The translations under genes and the position numbers were made by a program. A model generated the notes under the pieces. That model did not search any database and had not been told where the DNA came from. It was given only the letters and a program-made list of their open reading frames with translations. Shown here in pieces: positions 36,892-46,140 of a DNA stretch of 64,000 nucleotides. Every line of letters begins with the position of its first letter. Positions within the stretch are counted from its first letter, which is position 1. Source of the DNA: Pseudoduganella plicata (lineage in GTDB: Bacteria; Pseudomonadota; Gammaproteobacteria; Burkholderiales; Burkholderiaceae_D); the NCBI RefSeq assembly GCF_004421005.1, contig NZ_CP038026.1, forward strand, positions 3,596,001 through 3,660,000. Direction: 5' to 3'.

Positions 36892-38529
36892 TCAGCCGGC
36901 GGCACGCCGGGTCTCCGAACGCAACCATTGGGCGGCTTTTTCCGCGATCATGATGACCGGCGAATTCGTATTGCCCGATGTAATTGTCGGCATCACCGAT
37001 GCGTCAACGACCCGTAACCCCGCCACACCGTTGACGCGCAACTGGCTGTCGACCACGGCCAACGGATCCCCGGCGCGGCCCATGCGGCAGGTGCCGACAG
37101 GGTGAAAAATCGTCGTGCCGATCGACCCGGCTGCCTCGGCCAGTTCCTCGTCGGTACGATAGTGAATCCCGGGCTTGTATTCTTCCGGCGCATAGCGGGA
37201 CAACGCAGGCGCCGCGGCGATCCGGCGCGTCAACCCCAATGCCGCGCAGGCAACGCGCCGGTCCTCGGGCGTATTCAGGTACATCGGCGTGATTTTCGGC
37301 GGTGCGTAGGCGTCGCCCGACGCAATGCGCACGTGCCCGCGCGACGTGGGCCGCAGGTTGCAGACGCTGGCCGTGAACGCGGGGAACGGATGCAGCGGTT
37401 CGCCAAAGCGCTCCAGCGACAGCGGCTGCACGTGATACTGCAGGTTCGGCGTGGGTTCTTCCGGGTGCGAGCGGGCGAACGCGCCCAGCTGGGATGGCGC
37501 CATCGACATCGGCCCGCTCTGGAACAGCGCGTATTCCAGGCCGATGCGCAGTTTGCCATACCAGTTGCGTGTCATCGCGTTCAGTGTCTTCGCCCCCTGA
37601 ATGCGAAAGACCATGCGCAGCTGCAGGTGGTCCTGCAGGTTTTCGCCCACGCCGGGCGCGTCGAGCACGGGTGTCACGCCGGCCCGTTGCAGGCCGGCTG
37701 CGGGGCCAATGCCGGACAGTTGCAGGATCTGCGGCGAGCCGATGGCGCCGGCGCACAGCAGCGTTTCGCGGGTGGCGTGCGCTGTCCAGCGTGTGCCGCC
37801 GCCGGTAAACTGCACGCCGCGGCACATGGCGCCGCCCTCCTCCGCATCGATCAACAGGCGTTCGACGTGGCACCCCGTCATCAACGTCAGGTTCGGCCGT
37901 TGCGCGGCAGGACGCAAGAATGCCTTGGCCGTGTTCCAGCGAATGCCGCGGCGCTGGTTGACCTCGAAGTAGCCGCAGCCGAGGTTGTCACCCCGATTGA
38001 AATCGTCGGTTTTCGGGATGCCGGTCTGTTCCGCCGCGTCACGAAACGCGTCGAGGATTTCCCACGACAGCCGCTGTTTTTCCACGCGCCATTCGCCGCC
38101 CGCGCCATGGTAGTCGGACGCGCCCCGGTAGTGGTCCTCGCTCTTGCGAAACAGCGGCAGCACATGATCCCAGCGCCAGCTCGCGTCGCCCGTGACGTCG
38201 GCCCAGTGATCGTAATCGCAAGCCTGGCCGCGCATATAGATCATGCCGTTGATGGATGAACTGCCGCCCAGCACCTTGCCGCGCGGGTACAGCAGACTAC
38301 GCCCACCCAGGCCTGCATCCGGTTCCGTACGAAACAACCAGTCCGTGCGGGGATTGTCGATGCAGTGCAGATAGCCGACCGGGATATGGATCCACACATA
38401 ATCGTCGCGGCCGCCCGCTTCGATCAGCAACACCTGCACGCCGGGGTCCTGCGTCAGGCGGTTGGCCAGCACGCAGCCGGCCGAGCCGGCACCGACGATG
38501 ATGTAATCGAACTGTCCTGCCGATTCCAA
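36892..38529 (-). CDS. GMC-family FAD oxidoreductase (choline/alcohol dehydrogenase type)
   Basis: 545 residues. FAD motif YIIVGAGSAGCVLANRLTQDP near the N-terminus; GMC signature 1 in YPRGKVLGGSSSINGMIYMRG; signature 2 in GAIGSPQILQLSGIGPA; C-terminal active site HPVGTCRMG with the catalytic His and NTNSPVIMIAEKAAQWLR. The substrate (choline, polyethylene glycol, aliphatic or aromatic alcohol) cannot be told. The next gene in the same direction starts 10 bases upstream, so it is probably in an operon with the nitronate monooxygenase. Confidence 0.92.
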   Translation of the reverse strand: MESAGQFDYIIVGAGSAGCVLANRLTQDPGVQVLLIEAGGRDDYVWIHIPVGYLHCIDNPRTDWLFRTEPDAGLGGRSLLYPRGKVLGGSSSINGMIYMRGQACDYDHWADVTGDASWRWDHVLPLFRKSEDHYRGASDYHGAGGEWRVEKQRLSWEILDAFRDAAEQTGIPKTDDFNRGDNLGCGYFEVNQRRGIRWNTAKAFLRPAAQRPNLTLMTGCHVERLLIDAEEGGAMCRGVQFTGGGTRWTAHATRETLLCAGAIGSPQILQLSGIGPAAGLQRAGVTPVLDAPGVGENLQDHLQLRMVFRIQGAKTLNAMTRNWYGKLRIGLEYALFQSGPMSMAPSQLGAFARSHPEEPTPNLQYHVQPLSLERFGEPLHPFPAFTASVCNLRPTSRGHVRIASGDAYAPPKITPMYLNTPEDRRVACAALGLTRRIAAAPALSRYAPEEYKPGIHYRTDEELAEAAGSIGTTIFHPVGTCRMGRAGDPLAVVDSQLRVNGVAGLRVVDASVMPTITSGNTNSPVIMIAEKAAQWLRSETRRAAG

Positions 38530-38539
38530 GGCAGCGCCC

Positions 38540-39577
38540 CTAGCGTTGCTGCAGTTCGGCCACCAGCGTTTCCATCAGCTTGGCCGCCGACATGCGGCGC
38601 GCCCGGCCCACACCGGTACCGCACCACAACGACATCAATTCCGAATCGCCCCGTTTGGCCGCTTCGAAACGGATCGGTCCGGTCAGTGCGTTCTGCACCG
38701 GATACGGGGGCACCTGGTCCTCGACCGCCTCCATCAGCTGCATGAAGCGATTTTCCAGGCCGCGCGCGTAGCGGCCGGAAAACGCCCTGGTCAGCCGCGT
38801 GCGTGCATTGCCCGCATGTTGCAGACGATGTTTATATGCCGGATGAATGCCCGATTCGTCCGTGACCAGGAACGCCGTGCCCATCTGTACTGCCGTGGCG
38901 CCAAGATCGAGCCGCTCGCGGATATCGGCCCCCGTCATGACGTTGCCTGCAGAGATGACGGGAATGCGTACCGCCCCCACGACGTCCTGCAGCAATTCCA
39001 CGGCGCCCAAGGTGGCATCGCGTTGATCGCCGATAAACGTGCCGCGATGTCCGCCCGCTTCAATGCCCGACGCAATCACCGCGTTGGCGCCGGCCGCCTC
39101 CCACGCCTGGGCTTCGTCGACGCGGGTGACCGTGCCGATCACGAAAATCCCCACGTCCTGCAAGCGCCGCACCTGGGCAGGCGACAGGATGTCGAACGTA
39201 AAGCTGGCCACGGCGGGGCGCAGGGCGATCAGCGTATCGAACTGGGCGCTGAAATCCTCGCACCAGCGGAACGGTAGTGCCAGGTCGGGCCAGCCGAGCG
39301 ATGTCCAGATCGGTTTCAGCAGTTCCACCGCCCGCGCAACCTCTTCCTTCGACGGATGAGGCGGACGCTGGACAAACAGATTGACGAGGAACGGCTTATT
39401 GGTCAGCGAACGGATGTCGCTGATGTGGTGACGCAACTTTTCTGGCGACAGCAGCGAGCCGGCCAGCGAGCCCAGCCCGCCCGCGTTGGATACCGCGGCA
39501 ACCAGTGTCGGGGTGTTGCAGCCCCCTGCCATCGGTCCCTGGATGATGGGTTGGGGGAACAATGACCGTAAATCCAT
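38540..39577 (-). CDS. nitronate monooxygenase (2-nitropropane dioxygenase family)
   Basis: 345-residue FMN-dependent TIM barrel. Motifs: PIIQGPMAGGCNTPTLVAAVSNAGGLGSLAG at the N-terminus, ASGIEAGGHRGTF with the catalytic His, VISAGNVMTGADI and LGATAVQMGTAFLVTDES binding the FMN phosphate. It oxidises propionate-3-nitronate or nitroalkanes. It starts at the edge of the DnaA-box region, so its promoter lies within or beside the first module. Confidence 0.9.
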   Translation of the reverse strand: MDLRSLFPQPIIQGPMAGGCNTPTLVAAVSNAGGLGSLAGSLLSPEKLRHHISDIRSLTNKPFLVNLFVQRPPHPSKEEVARAVELLKPIWTSLGWPDLALPFRWCEDFSAQFDTLIALRPAVASFTFDILSPAQVRRLQDVGIFVIGTVTRVDEAQAWEAAGANAVIASGIEAGGHRGTFIGDQRDATLGAVELLQDVVGAVRIPVISAGNVMTGADIRERLDLGATAVQMGTAFLVTDESGIHPAYKHRLQHAGNARTRLTRAFSGRYARGLENRFMQLMEAVEDQVPPYPVQNALTGPIRFEAAKRGDSELMSLWCGTGVGRARRMSAAKLMETLVAELQQR

Positions 39578-39599
39578 ATCGTCTCCTCTGGATTCGACC

Positions 39600-39816
39600 T
39601 GTGGATAAACGATTGGATATCCACAGGTACCATTTGTGCGTAAACGTCACGACGGTGGACAACGGTTTTTTTGTCCCAAAACAGTTCTTCCGCCATACAC
39701 GGTTTACGCGCCGGGTTGTACTTCTCGTAAACGCTTGATTCTAATCCAGTTGAGGTAGTTATCCACAGACGAGTGCTGCTGTTAACAACTACCACTATTT
39801 TATATACATACTTATG
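39600..39816. promoter_or_regulatory. DnaA-box module A
   Basis: Perfect DnaA boxes TGTGGATAA (39600-39608) and TTATCCACA (39759-39767), an 8/9 box ATATCCACA (39617-39625), TGTGCGTAAAC (39635-39645), CAACGG plus T-run (39660-39673), GTAAAC (39727-39732) and an AT-rich end (39796-39815). Confidence 0.85.
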
Positions 39817-40041
39817 CCAGTAAACCGAGGAGCGTGCCGTTCGGTCCAGATTGCCATACGACGGGGATTTCTGAAGACGGAATGTTGTTTTTTTTGATTG
39901 ACCGACTGTCGGAGCGTGCGCAACCCATCACGGCTCACTGATGTTTTTTTTGCTGTAGACGCTTTTTTTCGCCGATCTGGGCCAACGGGAGGCTTCGCAG
40001 CCGCCTCATGACGCAGAAAATGGCCATTTTGGCAGCCCTTC

Positions 40042-40260
40042 TGTGGATAACCTCTTGCATATCCACAGGATCGAATGTGCGTAAACCGTAAAGTTGGGCA
40101 CAACGGGATTTTTTGTTCAGAAGTCGTCCTGCCTGGATACAATGCTTGTCCAGCCGGTTAACGGAGCCGTAAACACCTGATTTTGTGGATGTTAACAGCT
40201 TTATCCACAGGAACATCGTCGTTTACTACCTACTACCAGCTTATATAAATACTTTTATCT
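40042..40260. promoter_or_regulatory. DnaA-box module B
   Basis: Same layout as module A, shifted by 442 bp: TGTGGATAA (40042-40050), ATATCCACA (40059-40067), TTATCCACA (40201-40209), TGTGCGTAAAC (40076-40086), CAACGG plus T-run (40101-40116), GTAAAC (40169-40174) and an AT-rich end (40240-40260). An extra partial box TGTGGATGT is at 40184-40192. It lies directly upstream of mtnN and may contain its promoter. Confidence 0.85.
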
Positions 40261-40306
40261 AAGTTAAAACCAACCTCACAGGCGCCGACAACGGCCCGAA
40301 ACCACG

Positions 40307-41041
40307 ATGACTTCGACCATTTCAACGAAAAAAATGCGGCTGGGAATCATTTCGGCCTTGGCGGAAGAGCAGCAGGGGCTGATCGATGCGATGCCCGATG
40401 CAACAAGGCTCACCCACGGCATGCGCGAGTACACGAGCGGAACGTTGTGGCATACCGACGCCGTTGCTGTCCTGTCGCGTATCGGCAAGGTCGCTGCGGC
40501 GATGACGGCGGCAACGCTTGTGGAAAAGTTCGGTGTTACCCACATCATTTTTACGGGCGTTGCCGGCAGCGCCGACTTTGGTGTCCGGGTGGGCGATGTT
40601 GTCGTGGCAGAATCGCTGGTGCAGCACGATATGGACGCGTCGCCGCTGTTTCCCCGCTTTGAAGTGCCACTGACGGGACTGTCGCAACTGCCCACCGACC
40701 GGGAACTGTCACGCCAGTTGGCCAACGCCGCACGGCGTTTCCTGGAAAACGAACCAGGCGGCGCCAAATTGCACTGTGGCCTGATCGGCAGCGGCGACCA
40801 GTTCATCAACGATGGTGTCCGGCTGGCCGCATTGAAAGACGCGTTACCGGAACTGCTGGCGGTCGAAATGGAAGGCGCCGCCGTCGCCCAGGTCTGCTTT
40901 GAGCTGAACGTGCCGTTTGCCGTGATCCGCACCATTTCCGACAACGCCAACGAAGATGCCGCCACGGATTTCATGCATTTCGTCAAAACGGTGGCATCCC
41001 GCTACGCCTTCGGCATCCTGCGCAACTTCTGTCACGGCTGA
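40307..41041 (+). CDS. mtnN: 5'-methylthioadenosine/S-adenosylhomocysteine nucleosidase
   Basis: 244 residues. MRLGIISALAEEQQGLIDAM carries the catalytic Glu (Glu21), FTGVAGSADFGVRVGDVVVAESLVQHDMDAS the purine-site loop, LAVEMEGAAVAQVCFE the ribose-binding Glu pair and RTISDNANEDAA the catalytic Asp. It cleaves methylthioadenosine and adenosylhomocysteine; the former is the by-product of spermidine synthase encoded earlier in the window. ATG 40307 and an inner ATG (MRLGII, 40334) are both possible starts. Confidence 0.92.
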   Translation: MTSTISTKKMRLGIISALAEEQQGLIDAMPDATRLTHGMREYTSGTLWHTDAVAVLSRIGKVAAAMTAATLVEKFGVTHIIFTGVAGSADFGVRVGDVVVAESLVQHDMDASPLFPRFEVPLTGLSQLPTDRELSRQLANAARRFLENEPGGAKLHCGLIGSGDQFINDGVRLAALKDALPELLAVEMEGAAVAQVCFELNVPFAVIRTISDNANEDAATDFMHFVKTVASRYAFGILRNFCHG

Positions 41042-41754
41042 GCGAAGTTGTGGAGAACGCGGAAGTTGTCCACAGCCGCGCAGAATGCCGGAACGCAACC
41101 CGGACTGTCACAGACGGAAAGCCCAACAATGAGCCCGTGTCACCTTGGGTTACCCTCCTCCACATGGGCACGAGCCCGGTAGTTGCAGAACCCGGAGGGA
41201 CCAGGGCCGGCAGTGCCACGCATACGGTTGAGTCCGTTTAAGCGTCTCGGGAGGCGTACATGCCTGCGCTTCCATGGAGGCAAGTGCAGGTTTTGTCACC
41301 TGCATGGCAGCAAAGGACCCTATAGACTGGGCAATGGCGAGGTTGCTGGATGCTGCCGACCCGGCCTGGACGCGTTTACAGCCCCGCCAGGCGCTTCAAA
41401 CTGTTGAGCAGGGGACCGGGACGACGTTCTAGTTTTAAGCTCGTCTGGCGCTCATCTGACGCGTTGTATGGCACCCGGCTGGGGGTGCCGGCTGTTCGTC
41501 ATACAACATTGTTGCGGTGTGGGCAGTCGGGCCAGCTCGGCCGGGACTGCACGATACCGCCAGACGCGTTGACAGCCTTGCTGGGCGCCTGGTTGACGTG
41601 GTCAAGGGCTGGATGAGGGTTTCAGGTTGGCGAGCTTACAGGCTCATCTGTGGCTTGCAGCGGTGGTCGCAGTCGCCAATGAGATGACTCGTAAGCCGGA
41701 AGCGTCTCCCTGTTGGGGATGACACCGGACACATGTGGCAAAAAACTCCCCAAC
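41042..41754. other. structured non-coding region between mtnN and putA
   Basis: About 710 bases with no recognisable protein. Two diverged copies of GACGCGTTnACAGCC followed by a ggcg-rich hairpin (near 41372 and 41563) suggest an internal duplication. A nested hairpin at 41463-41507 (gttgtatg/catacaac enclosing ggcacc/ggtgcc) and an imperfect long inverted repeat at about 41628-41695 (gcttac..ctcatct / agatgactcgtaagc) are present. It does not match RNase P, 6S, SRP or tmRNA as I know them. Confidence 0.45.
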
Positions 41755-41788
41755 AAAAATGGCGCGGATCACCGCGCCATTTTTTTTA
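41755..41788 (-). terminator. bidirectional terminator downstream of putA
   Basis: Hairpin atggcgcgg/ccgcgccat with a 4-5 base loop, A-run on the left and eight T on the right, 16 bases past the putA stop. The A and T flanks make it functional in both directions. Confidence 0.85.
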
Positions 41789-41803
41789 CTGAAGAGAAAA
41801 CGC

Positions 41804-44800
41804 TTACGCGCCCAGGGTCATCAGACTGGCATTGCCGCCTGCCGCGGTCGTGTTGACGCACAACGCCCGTTCGGCAATCAGGCGCCACAGTGGAATGATG
41901 CCCTGCTCGGTCGTATCGATCACACTGACCAGCGCGCCGTCGCGTGCGGCCAGCGGACCGCGCAATTGCGGCGTCAGCGTGGATTCGACCAGTGCGATCT
42001 GGAAACCGTCCTGCAGCGCGCTCAGGTCGCCGACGACCTGGACGCGGTCGCGCACGGCATCGGGCAGGTCCGCCGGGACCACGGCCGGCGTCTGCGGCAC
42101 CACAATCGCGACGTTGCCGGTGGCCAGCACCGCAGCGAGCTGGTTCAGCAGGCCGTCCTGGGTCGCGGCAAAGCAGGCGATCCCGCCGCGTGGCTCGTAG
42201 CGCAGCGTGTTGCGCTCGCCCGTCGGGCCGGGCAACAGGATTTCCGTGCCCAGTGGCGTCGTGCAGACGTACTGCTCGGCCAGCGCGGCCACTTGCGGCT
42301 TGCCCTTGGCCTTGGCCCAGACAGCCAGTGCGTCGACACAGGGCGACGACTGGCGCGCATGCACCTCGACCGGCGCTGCGGCACGCTGCAGGCGCTTCAG
42401 GTACAGCGGACCGCCCGCTTTCGGGCCCGTGCCGGACTTGCCTTCGCCGCCGAACGGCTGCACACCCACCACCGCGCCAACAATATTGCGGTTGACGTAG
42501 ATATTGCCCACGTGGGCGCGCGACGTGATGAACCCGATCGTTTCATCGATGCGCGAGTGCACGCCCAAGGTCAGGCCGAAGCCGCTGGCATTGATCGATT
42601 CCACCACTTTCGGCAGCTCGTCGCGGCGATAGCGGATCACGTGCATGACGGGGCCGAACACTTCCTTCGTCAGCTCGTCCAGCGAACGGATTTCCAGCAC
42701 CGTCGGGGGCACGAACGTCCCCGTCGCGCCTGCCGGCACGCCCAGCGAGAAGTGGGCAACGGCGGAACGCTTCGTCTGTTCGATATGCGACAGCAGGTTC
42801 TGCTGTGCTTCCGTGTCGATCACGGGACCGATGTCCGTGGCCAGGCGGTCCGGGTTGCCGATCTTGAGCTCGCCCATGGCACCTTTGAGCATCCTGATCG
42901 TCTTGTCGGCAATATCCTCCTGCAGGAACAGCACGCGCAGCGCGGAGCAGCGCTGGCCGGCACTGTCGAAGGCCGACGAGATTGCATCGGACACCACCTG
43001 CTCCGGCAACGACGACGAATCGACGATCATCGCGTTCTGCCCGCCCGTCTCGGCAATCAGCGGGATGTCGCAGTGTTCCGCCACGGCCCGCTTGGCCAAT
43101 GTACGGTTGATCAGTTGCGCCACTTCCGTCGAACCCGTGAAAATCACGCCTTTGACGCGTGCGTCATTGCACAGGCCGGCACCGACGACTTCGCCGCGGC
43201 CCGGCAGGAACTGCAGCGCCGTGCGCGGAATGCCCGCTTCATGCAGCAGCTGCACGGCGCGGTGCGCGATCAGCGGCGTCTGCTCGGCCGGCTTGGCCAG
43301 CACGACGTTGCCCGCCGCCAGTGCGGCCGCTACCTGGCCCGTAAAGATCGCCAGCGGAAAATTCCACGGACTGATGCAGGTGACGGGGCCCAGCGCCAGC
43401 ACATTTTTTTCATGCCGCACTTCTTGCGCGTAATAACGCAGGAAGTCGACCGCTTCACGCACTTCGGCGATGGCGTTCGGCAGCGACTTGCCCGCTTCGC
43501 GGATGGCCAGCGCCATCAGTTCCAGCGTATGCGCTTCGTACAGGTCGGCGGCACGGATCAGCGCATCGGCACGCTCTGAAGGCGCGACGGTTTGCCAGTC
43601 CATGGCGTAGGCGCTGGCGCTGGCCAGTGCCGTTTCCACGTCTGCCGCCGACGCTTCCGTCACGTGGCCGACGATATCGCCCCGTTGCGCCGGGTTCGTC
43701 AGCGCGGCCGCCGCTTGACCTGGCGCGACGTCACCGGCCAGCAGCGGCGCCGCCGTCCAGGTGCGTGGCTGGGCCAGCGCGACGGACACTTCGCGCAGCG
43801 TGTCTTCGTTGGACAGGTCGATGCCGGCCGAGTTCCGACGTCCCGCGCCAAACATCGCCAGCGGCAGCGGGATGGCCGGATGCGGCAGGCCCTGCTGCTG
43901 GCGCGCGATGGCCAGCGGGTTTTCGATCAGCCGGTCGACGGGAATGCTCTCGTCGACGATCTGGCTGACGAACGACGAATTCGCGCCGTTTTCCAGCAGA
44001 CGGCGCACCAGGTAAGCCAGCAAGGTCTCATGCGTGCCGACGGGCGCATAGATGCGGCAGGCCTTGCCCAGGTTGGCATCGCCGACGACCTGGTCGTACA
44101 GCGTCTCGCCCATGCCGTGCAGGCACTGGAATTCATAGCTTTCGATGCCGTCCTGCTTGGCCCACGTGTAGATGGTCGACAGCGTTTGCGCGTTGTGGGT
44201 GGCAAACTGCGGATAGATCACGTCCGTTGCGGCCAGCAGGCGCTGCGCGCAGGCCAGGTATGACACGTCCGTGTACACCTTGCGCGTGTAGACCGGATAG
44301 CCGGGCATGCCGTCCACCTGGGCGCGCTTGATCTCGGCATCCCAGTAGGCGCCCTTGACAAGGCGCACCATGAACTTGCGGCCGGACCGGCGTGCCAGAT
44401 CGACCAGGTAGTCGATCACGAACGGGCAGCGCTTCTGGTACGCCTGCACGACGAAGCCGATGCCGTCGAAGCCGGCCAGCTCGGGGTCGTGCGCCATCGC
44501 TTCCATCAGGTCCAGCGACAGTTCCAGGCGATCGGCCTCTTCCGCATCGATGTTCAGGCCGATGTTGTATTGCTTGGCCAGCAGCACCAGCGAGCGCAGG
44601 CGCGGCAGCAGTTCCGTCATCACGCGGTCGCGCTGGGCCCGGCTGTAACGGGGGTGCAGCGCCGACAGTTTGACGGAAATGCCGGGGCCGTTGCGGATGC
44701 CGCGGCCGTTCGATGCCTTGCCGATCGCGTGGATCGCCATCTCGTAGGACTTGTAGTAATTCGCCGCGTCGTGTTCCGTCAGGGCCGCTTCGCCCAGCAT

Positions 44801-45439
44801 GTCGTAAGAGTAACGGTAGCCGCGCGCTTCGTTGTCGCGGCCGTTCCTGATCGCTTCGTCGATCGTCTGGCCCGTCACGAACTGGTTGCCCAGCATGCGC
44901 ATGGCCAGGTCGACGCCCTTGCGGATCAGCGGTTCGCCGCCCTTGGCGATCAGGCGGGTAATGGCCGAGCCCAGCTTTTCCTCGCTGCTCGAGCTGACCA
45001 GCTTGCCAGTCACCAGCAGGCCCCAGGTTGCGGCATTGACAAACAGCGAGGGCGACTCGCCCAGATGCTTGCGCCAGTCGCCCTTGCTGATCTTGTCGGC
45101 AATGAGGCGGTCGGCGGTGGCGCTGTCGGGAATGCGCAGCAGCGCTTCAGCCAGGCACATCAGCGCCACGCCTTCTTCCGACGACAGCGAGAACTGGTGC
45201 ATCAGCGCATCCACGCCGGAGGCGCGTGTGCGCTTTTCGCGCACCGCCGTTACCAGCCGGCGCGCCAACGCCTGTGCTTGCGCCGTCGTGTCGATTCCCT
45301 CGCGGATCTGACCCAGCAGCCATTGCACGGCGCTCTGTTCGTCACGCCGGTAGGCAGCGGTCACGGCCGCGCGCAGGGGGCCGGGATCGCGCAGGATTTC
45401 AGCTTGTAGGGCGGCAAATGGGGCAACGGGAGAATTCAT
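41804..45439 (-). CDS. putA: bifunctional proline dehydrogenase / glutamate-semialdehyde dehydrogenase PutA
   Basis: 1211 residues. N-terminal PRODH barrel (about 130-450: GISVKLSALHPRYSRAQ, GLNIDAEEADRLELSLDL, MVRLVKGAYWDAEIKRAQ, YPQFATHNAQT), then an ALDH-type P5C dehydrogenase (about 550-1000: SPWNFPLAIFTGQVAAALAAGN, ETGGQNAMIVDSSSLPEQV, catalytic Cys in DSAGQRCSALRV) and a C-terminal ALDH-superfamily-like domain. There is no N-terminal ribbon-helix-helix, so it should not repress itself (type B). MNSPVAPFAALQ at 45439 was chosen as start; upstream codons cross a hairpin. Regulation probably comes from the divergent Lrp gene. Confidence 0.96.
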   Translation of the reverse strand: MNSPVAPFAALQAEILRDPGPLRAAVTAAYRRDEQSAVQWLLGQIREGIDTTAQAQALARRLVTAVREKRTRASGVDALMHQFSLSSEEGVALMCLAEALLRIPDSATADRLIADKISKGDWRKHLGESPSLFVNAATWGLLVTGKLVSSSSEEKLGSAITRLIAKGGEPLIRKGVDLAMRMLGNQFVTGQTIDEAIRNGRDNEARGYRYSYDMLGEAALTEHDAANYYKSYEMAIHAIGKASNGRGIRNGPGISVKLSALHPRYSRAQRDRVMTELLPRLRSLVLLAKQYNIGLNIDAEEADRLELSLDLMEAMAHDPELAGFDGIGFVVQAYQKRCPFVIDYLVDLARRSGRKFMVRLVKGAYWDAEIKRAQVDGMPGYPVYTRKVYTDVSYLACAQRLLAATDVIYPQFATHNAQTLSTIYTWAKQDGIESYEFQCLHGMGETLYDQVVGDANLGKACRIYAPVGTHETLLAYLVRRLLENGANSSFVSQIVDESIPVDRLIENPLAIARQQQGLPHPAIPLPLAMFGAGRRNSAGIDLSNEDTLREVSVALAQPRTWTAAPLLAGDVAPGQAAAALTNPAQRGDIVGHVTEASAADVETALASASAYAMDWQTVAPSERADALIRAADLYEAHTLELMALAIREAGKSLPNAIAEVREAVDFLRYYAQEVRHEKNVLALGPVTCISPWNFPLAIFTGQVAAALAAGNVVLAKPAEQTPLIAHRAVQLLHEAGIPRTALQFLPGRGEVVGAGLCNDARVKGVIFTGSTEVAQLINRTLAKRAVAEHCDIPLIAETGGQNAMIVDSSSLPEQVVSDAISSAFDSAGQRCSALRVLFLQEDIADKTIRMLKGAMGELKIGNPDRLATDIGPVIDTEAQQNLLSHIEQTKRSAVAHFSLGVPAGATGTFVPPTVLEIRSLDELTKEVFGPVMHVIRYRRDELPKVVESINASGFGLTLGVHSRIDETIGFITSRAHVGNIYVNRNIVGAVVGVQPFGGEGKSGTGPKAGGPLYLKRLQRAAAPVEVHARQSSPCVDALAVWAKAKGKPQVAALAEQYVCTTPLGTEILLPGPTGERNTLRYEPRGGIACFAATQDGLLNQLAAVLATGNVAIVVPQTPAVVPADLPDAVRDRVQVVGDLSALQDGFQIALVESTLTPQLRGPLAARDGALVSVIDTTEQGIIPLWRLIAERALCVNTTAAGGNASLMTLGA

Positions 45440-45482
45440 GGGGCTCTTTATCGAGTGCAAAGTGTTGGGCGTACGTAACAAA

Positions 45483-45515
45483 ACACGCTCCGCAAACGGG
45501 GTTTGCGGAGCGTGT
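45483..45515 (-). promoter_or_regulatory. terminator-like hairpin in the putA leader
   Basis: Perfect 15-bp arms (45483-45497 and 45501-45515) with a 3-base loop. Read on the minus strand the hairpin is followed by TTTTGTT and lies 44 bases upstream of the putA ATG, downstream of any promoter in the putA-lrp gap. It could attenuate putA or insulate it from antisense transcription. Confidence 0.65.
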
Positions 45516-45643
45516 CAAGCGTAAACGCGAATGATTCGATTGTATCGGGGAATCTTCTGGATTAATTCTGGTAATGCCGGGGGCTAGCAATAGATAGTTT
45601 TTGGTGAGAGAATTTAACCAAATATAATTAATTAGGGGATAGC

Positions 45644-46099
45644 ATGCTGGACAAGATCAGTAAAAAAATCCTGATGGAGCTGCAAAGTGACGGCCGCATC
45701 AGCAATGTCGAGCTAGCCGCGCGCGTGAATCTGTCGCCGGCGGCCTGCCTGGAACGGGTGCGCAAACTGCATGAGTCGGGCTACATCATGGGCTACACGG
45801 CCCAACTCAACCCGCAGCTGCTGGACGTGTCGCTGCTCGTGTTCATCGAAGTAGTGCTGGACCGCACCACGCCGGAAGTATTCGATGCGTTCAAGCATAG
45901 CGTACAAGTCATTCCCGAGGTGCTCGAATGCCACATGGTGGCGGGCGGCTTCGACTACCTCGTCAAGGCGCGCGTGAAGGACATGGCTGCCTACCGCGAA
46001 TTCCTCGGCAAAACCTTGTTGCAAAAAGGCGTGCGCGAAACCCATACTTATGCCGTAATGGAAGAAGTGAAGAACACAAGCAAGTTGCCAATCAAATAA
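45644..46099 (+). CDS. Lrp/AsnC-family regulator, probably proline-responsive
   Basis: 151 residues: N-terminal helix-turn-helix ([40 protein letters not shown]) and a C-terminal RAM ligand-binding domain ([22 protein letters not shown] ... [23 protein letters not shown]). It is divergent from putA; in many proteobacteria such a neighbour (PutR/BkdR-like) activates putA in response to proline. That role is inferred from position. The intergenic region is AT-rich (45595-45640). Confidence 0.88.
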   Translation: MLDKISKKILMELQSDGRISNVELAARVNLSPAACLERVRKLHESGYIMGYTAQLNPQLLDVSLLVFIEVVLDRTTPEVFDAFKHSVQVIPEVLECHMVAGGFDYLVKARVKDMAAYREFLGKTLLQKGVRETHTYAVMEEVKNTSKLPIK

Positions 46100-46140
46100 G
46101 CGCGGCCCGGAGAGTCCCGAGCCGTAGCGGAGGTGGGGAC

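Larger units (their letters stand above)
39578..40306. other. 729-base non-coding strand-switch region with DnaA boxes
   Basis: No convincing gene. Genes to the left run minus (nitronate monooxygenase), mtnN runs plus. The segment holds two homologous modules (listed separately), AT-rich patches (39796-39815, 40240-40260) and, between them, three T-runs of seven or eight (39887-39895, 39943-39951, 39963-39969). It looks like a replication or DnaA-regulated element rather than a plain promoter region. Confidence 0.8.

Noticed and set aside
41042..41754. RNase P RNA, 6S RNA, tmRNA or SRP RNA in the mtnN-putA gap
   Set aside because: None of the invariant sequence blocks of these RNAs could be found on either strand.
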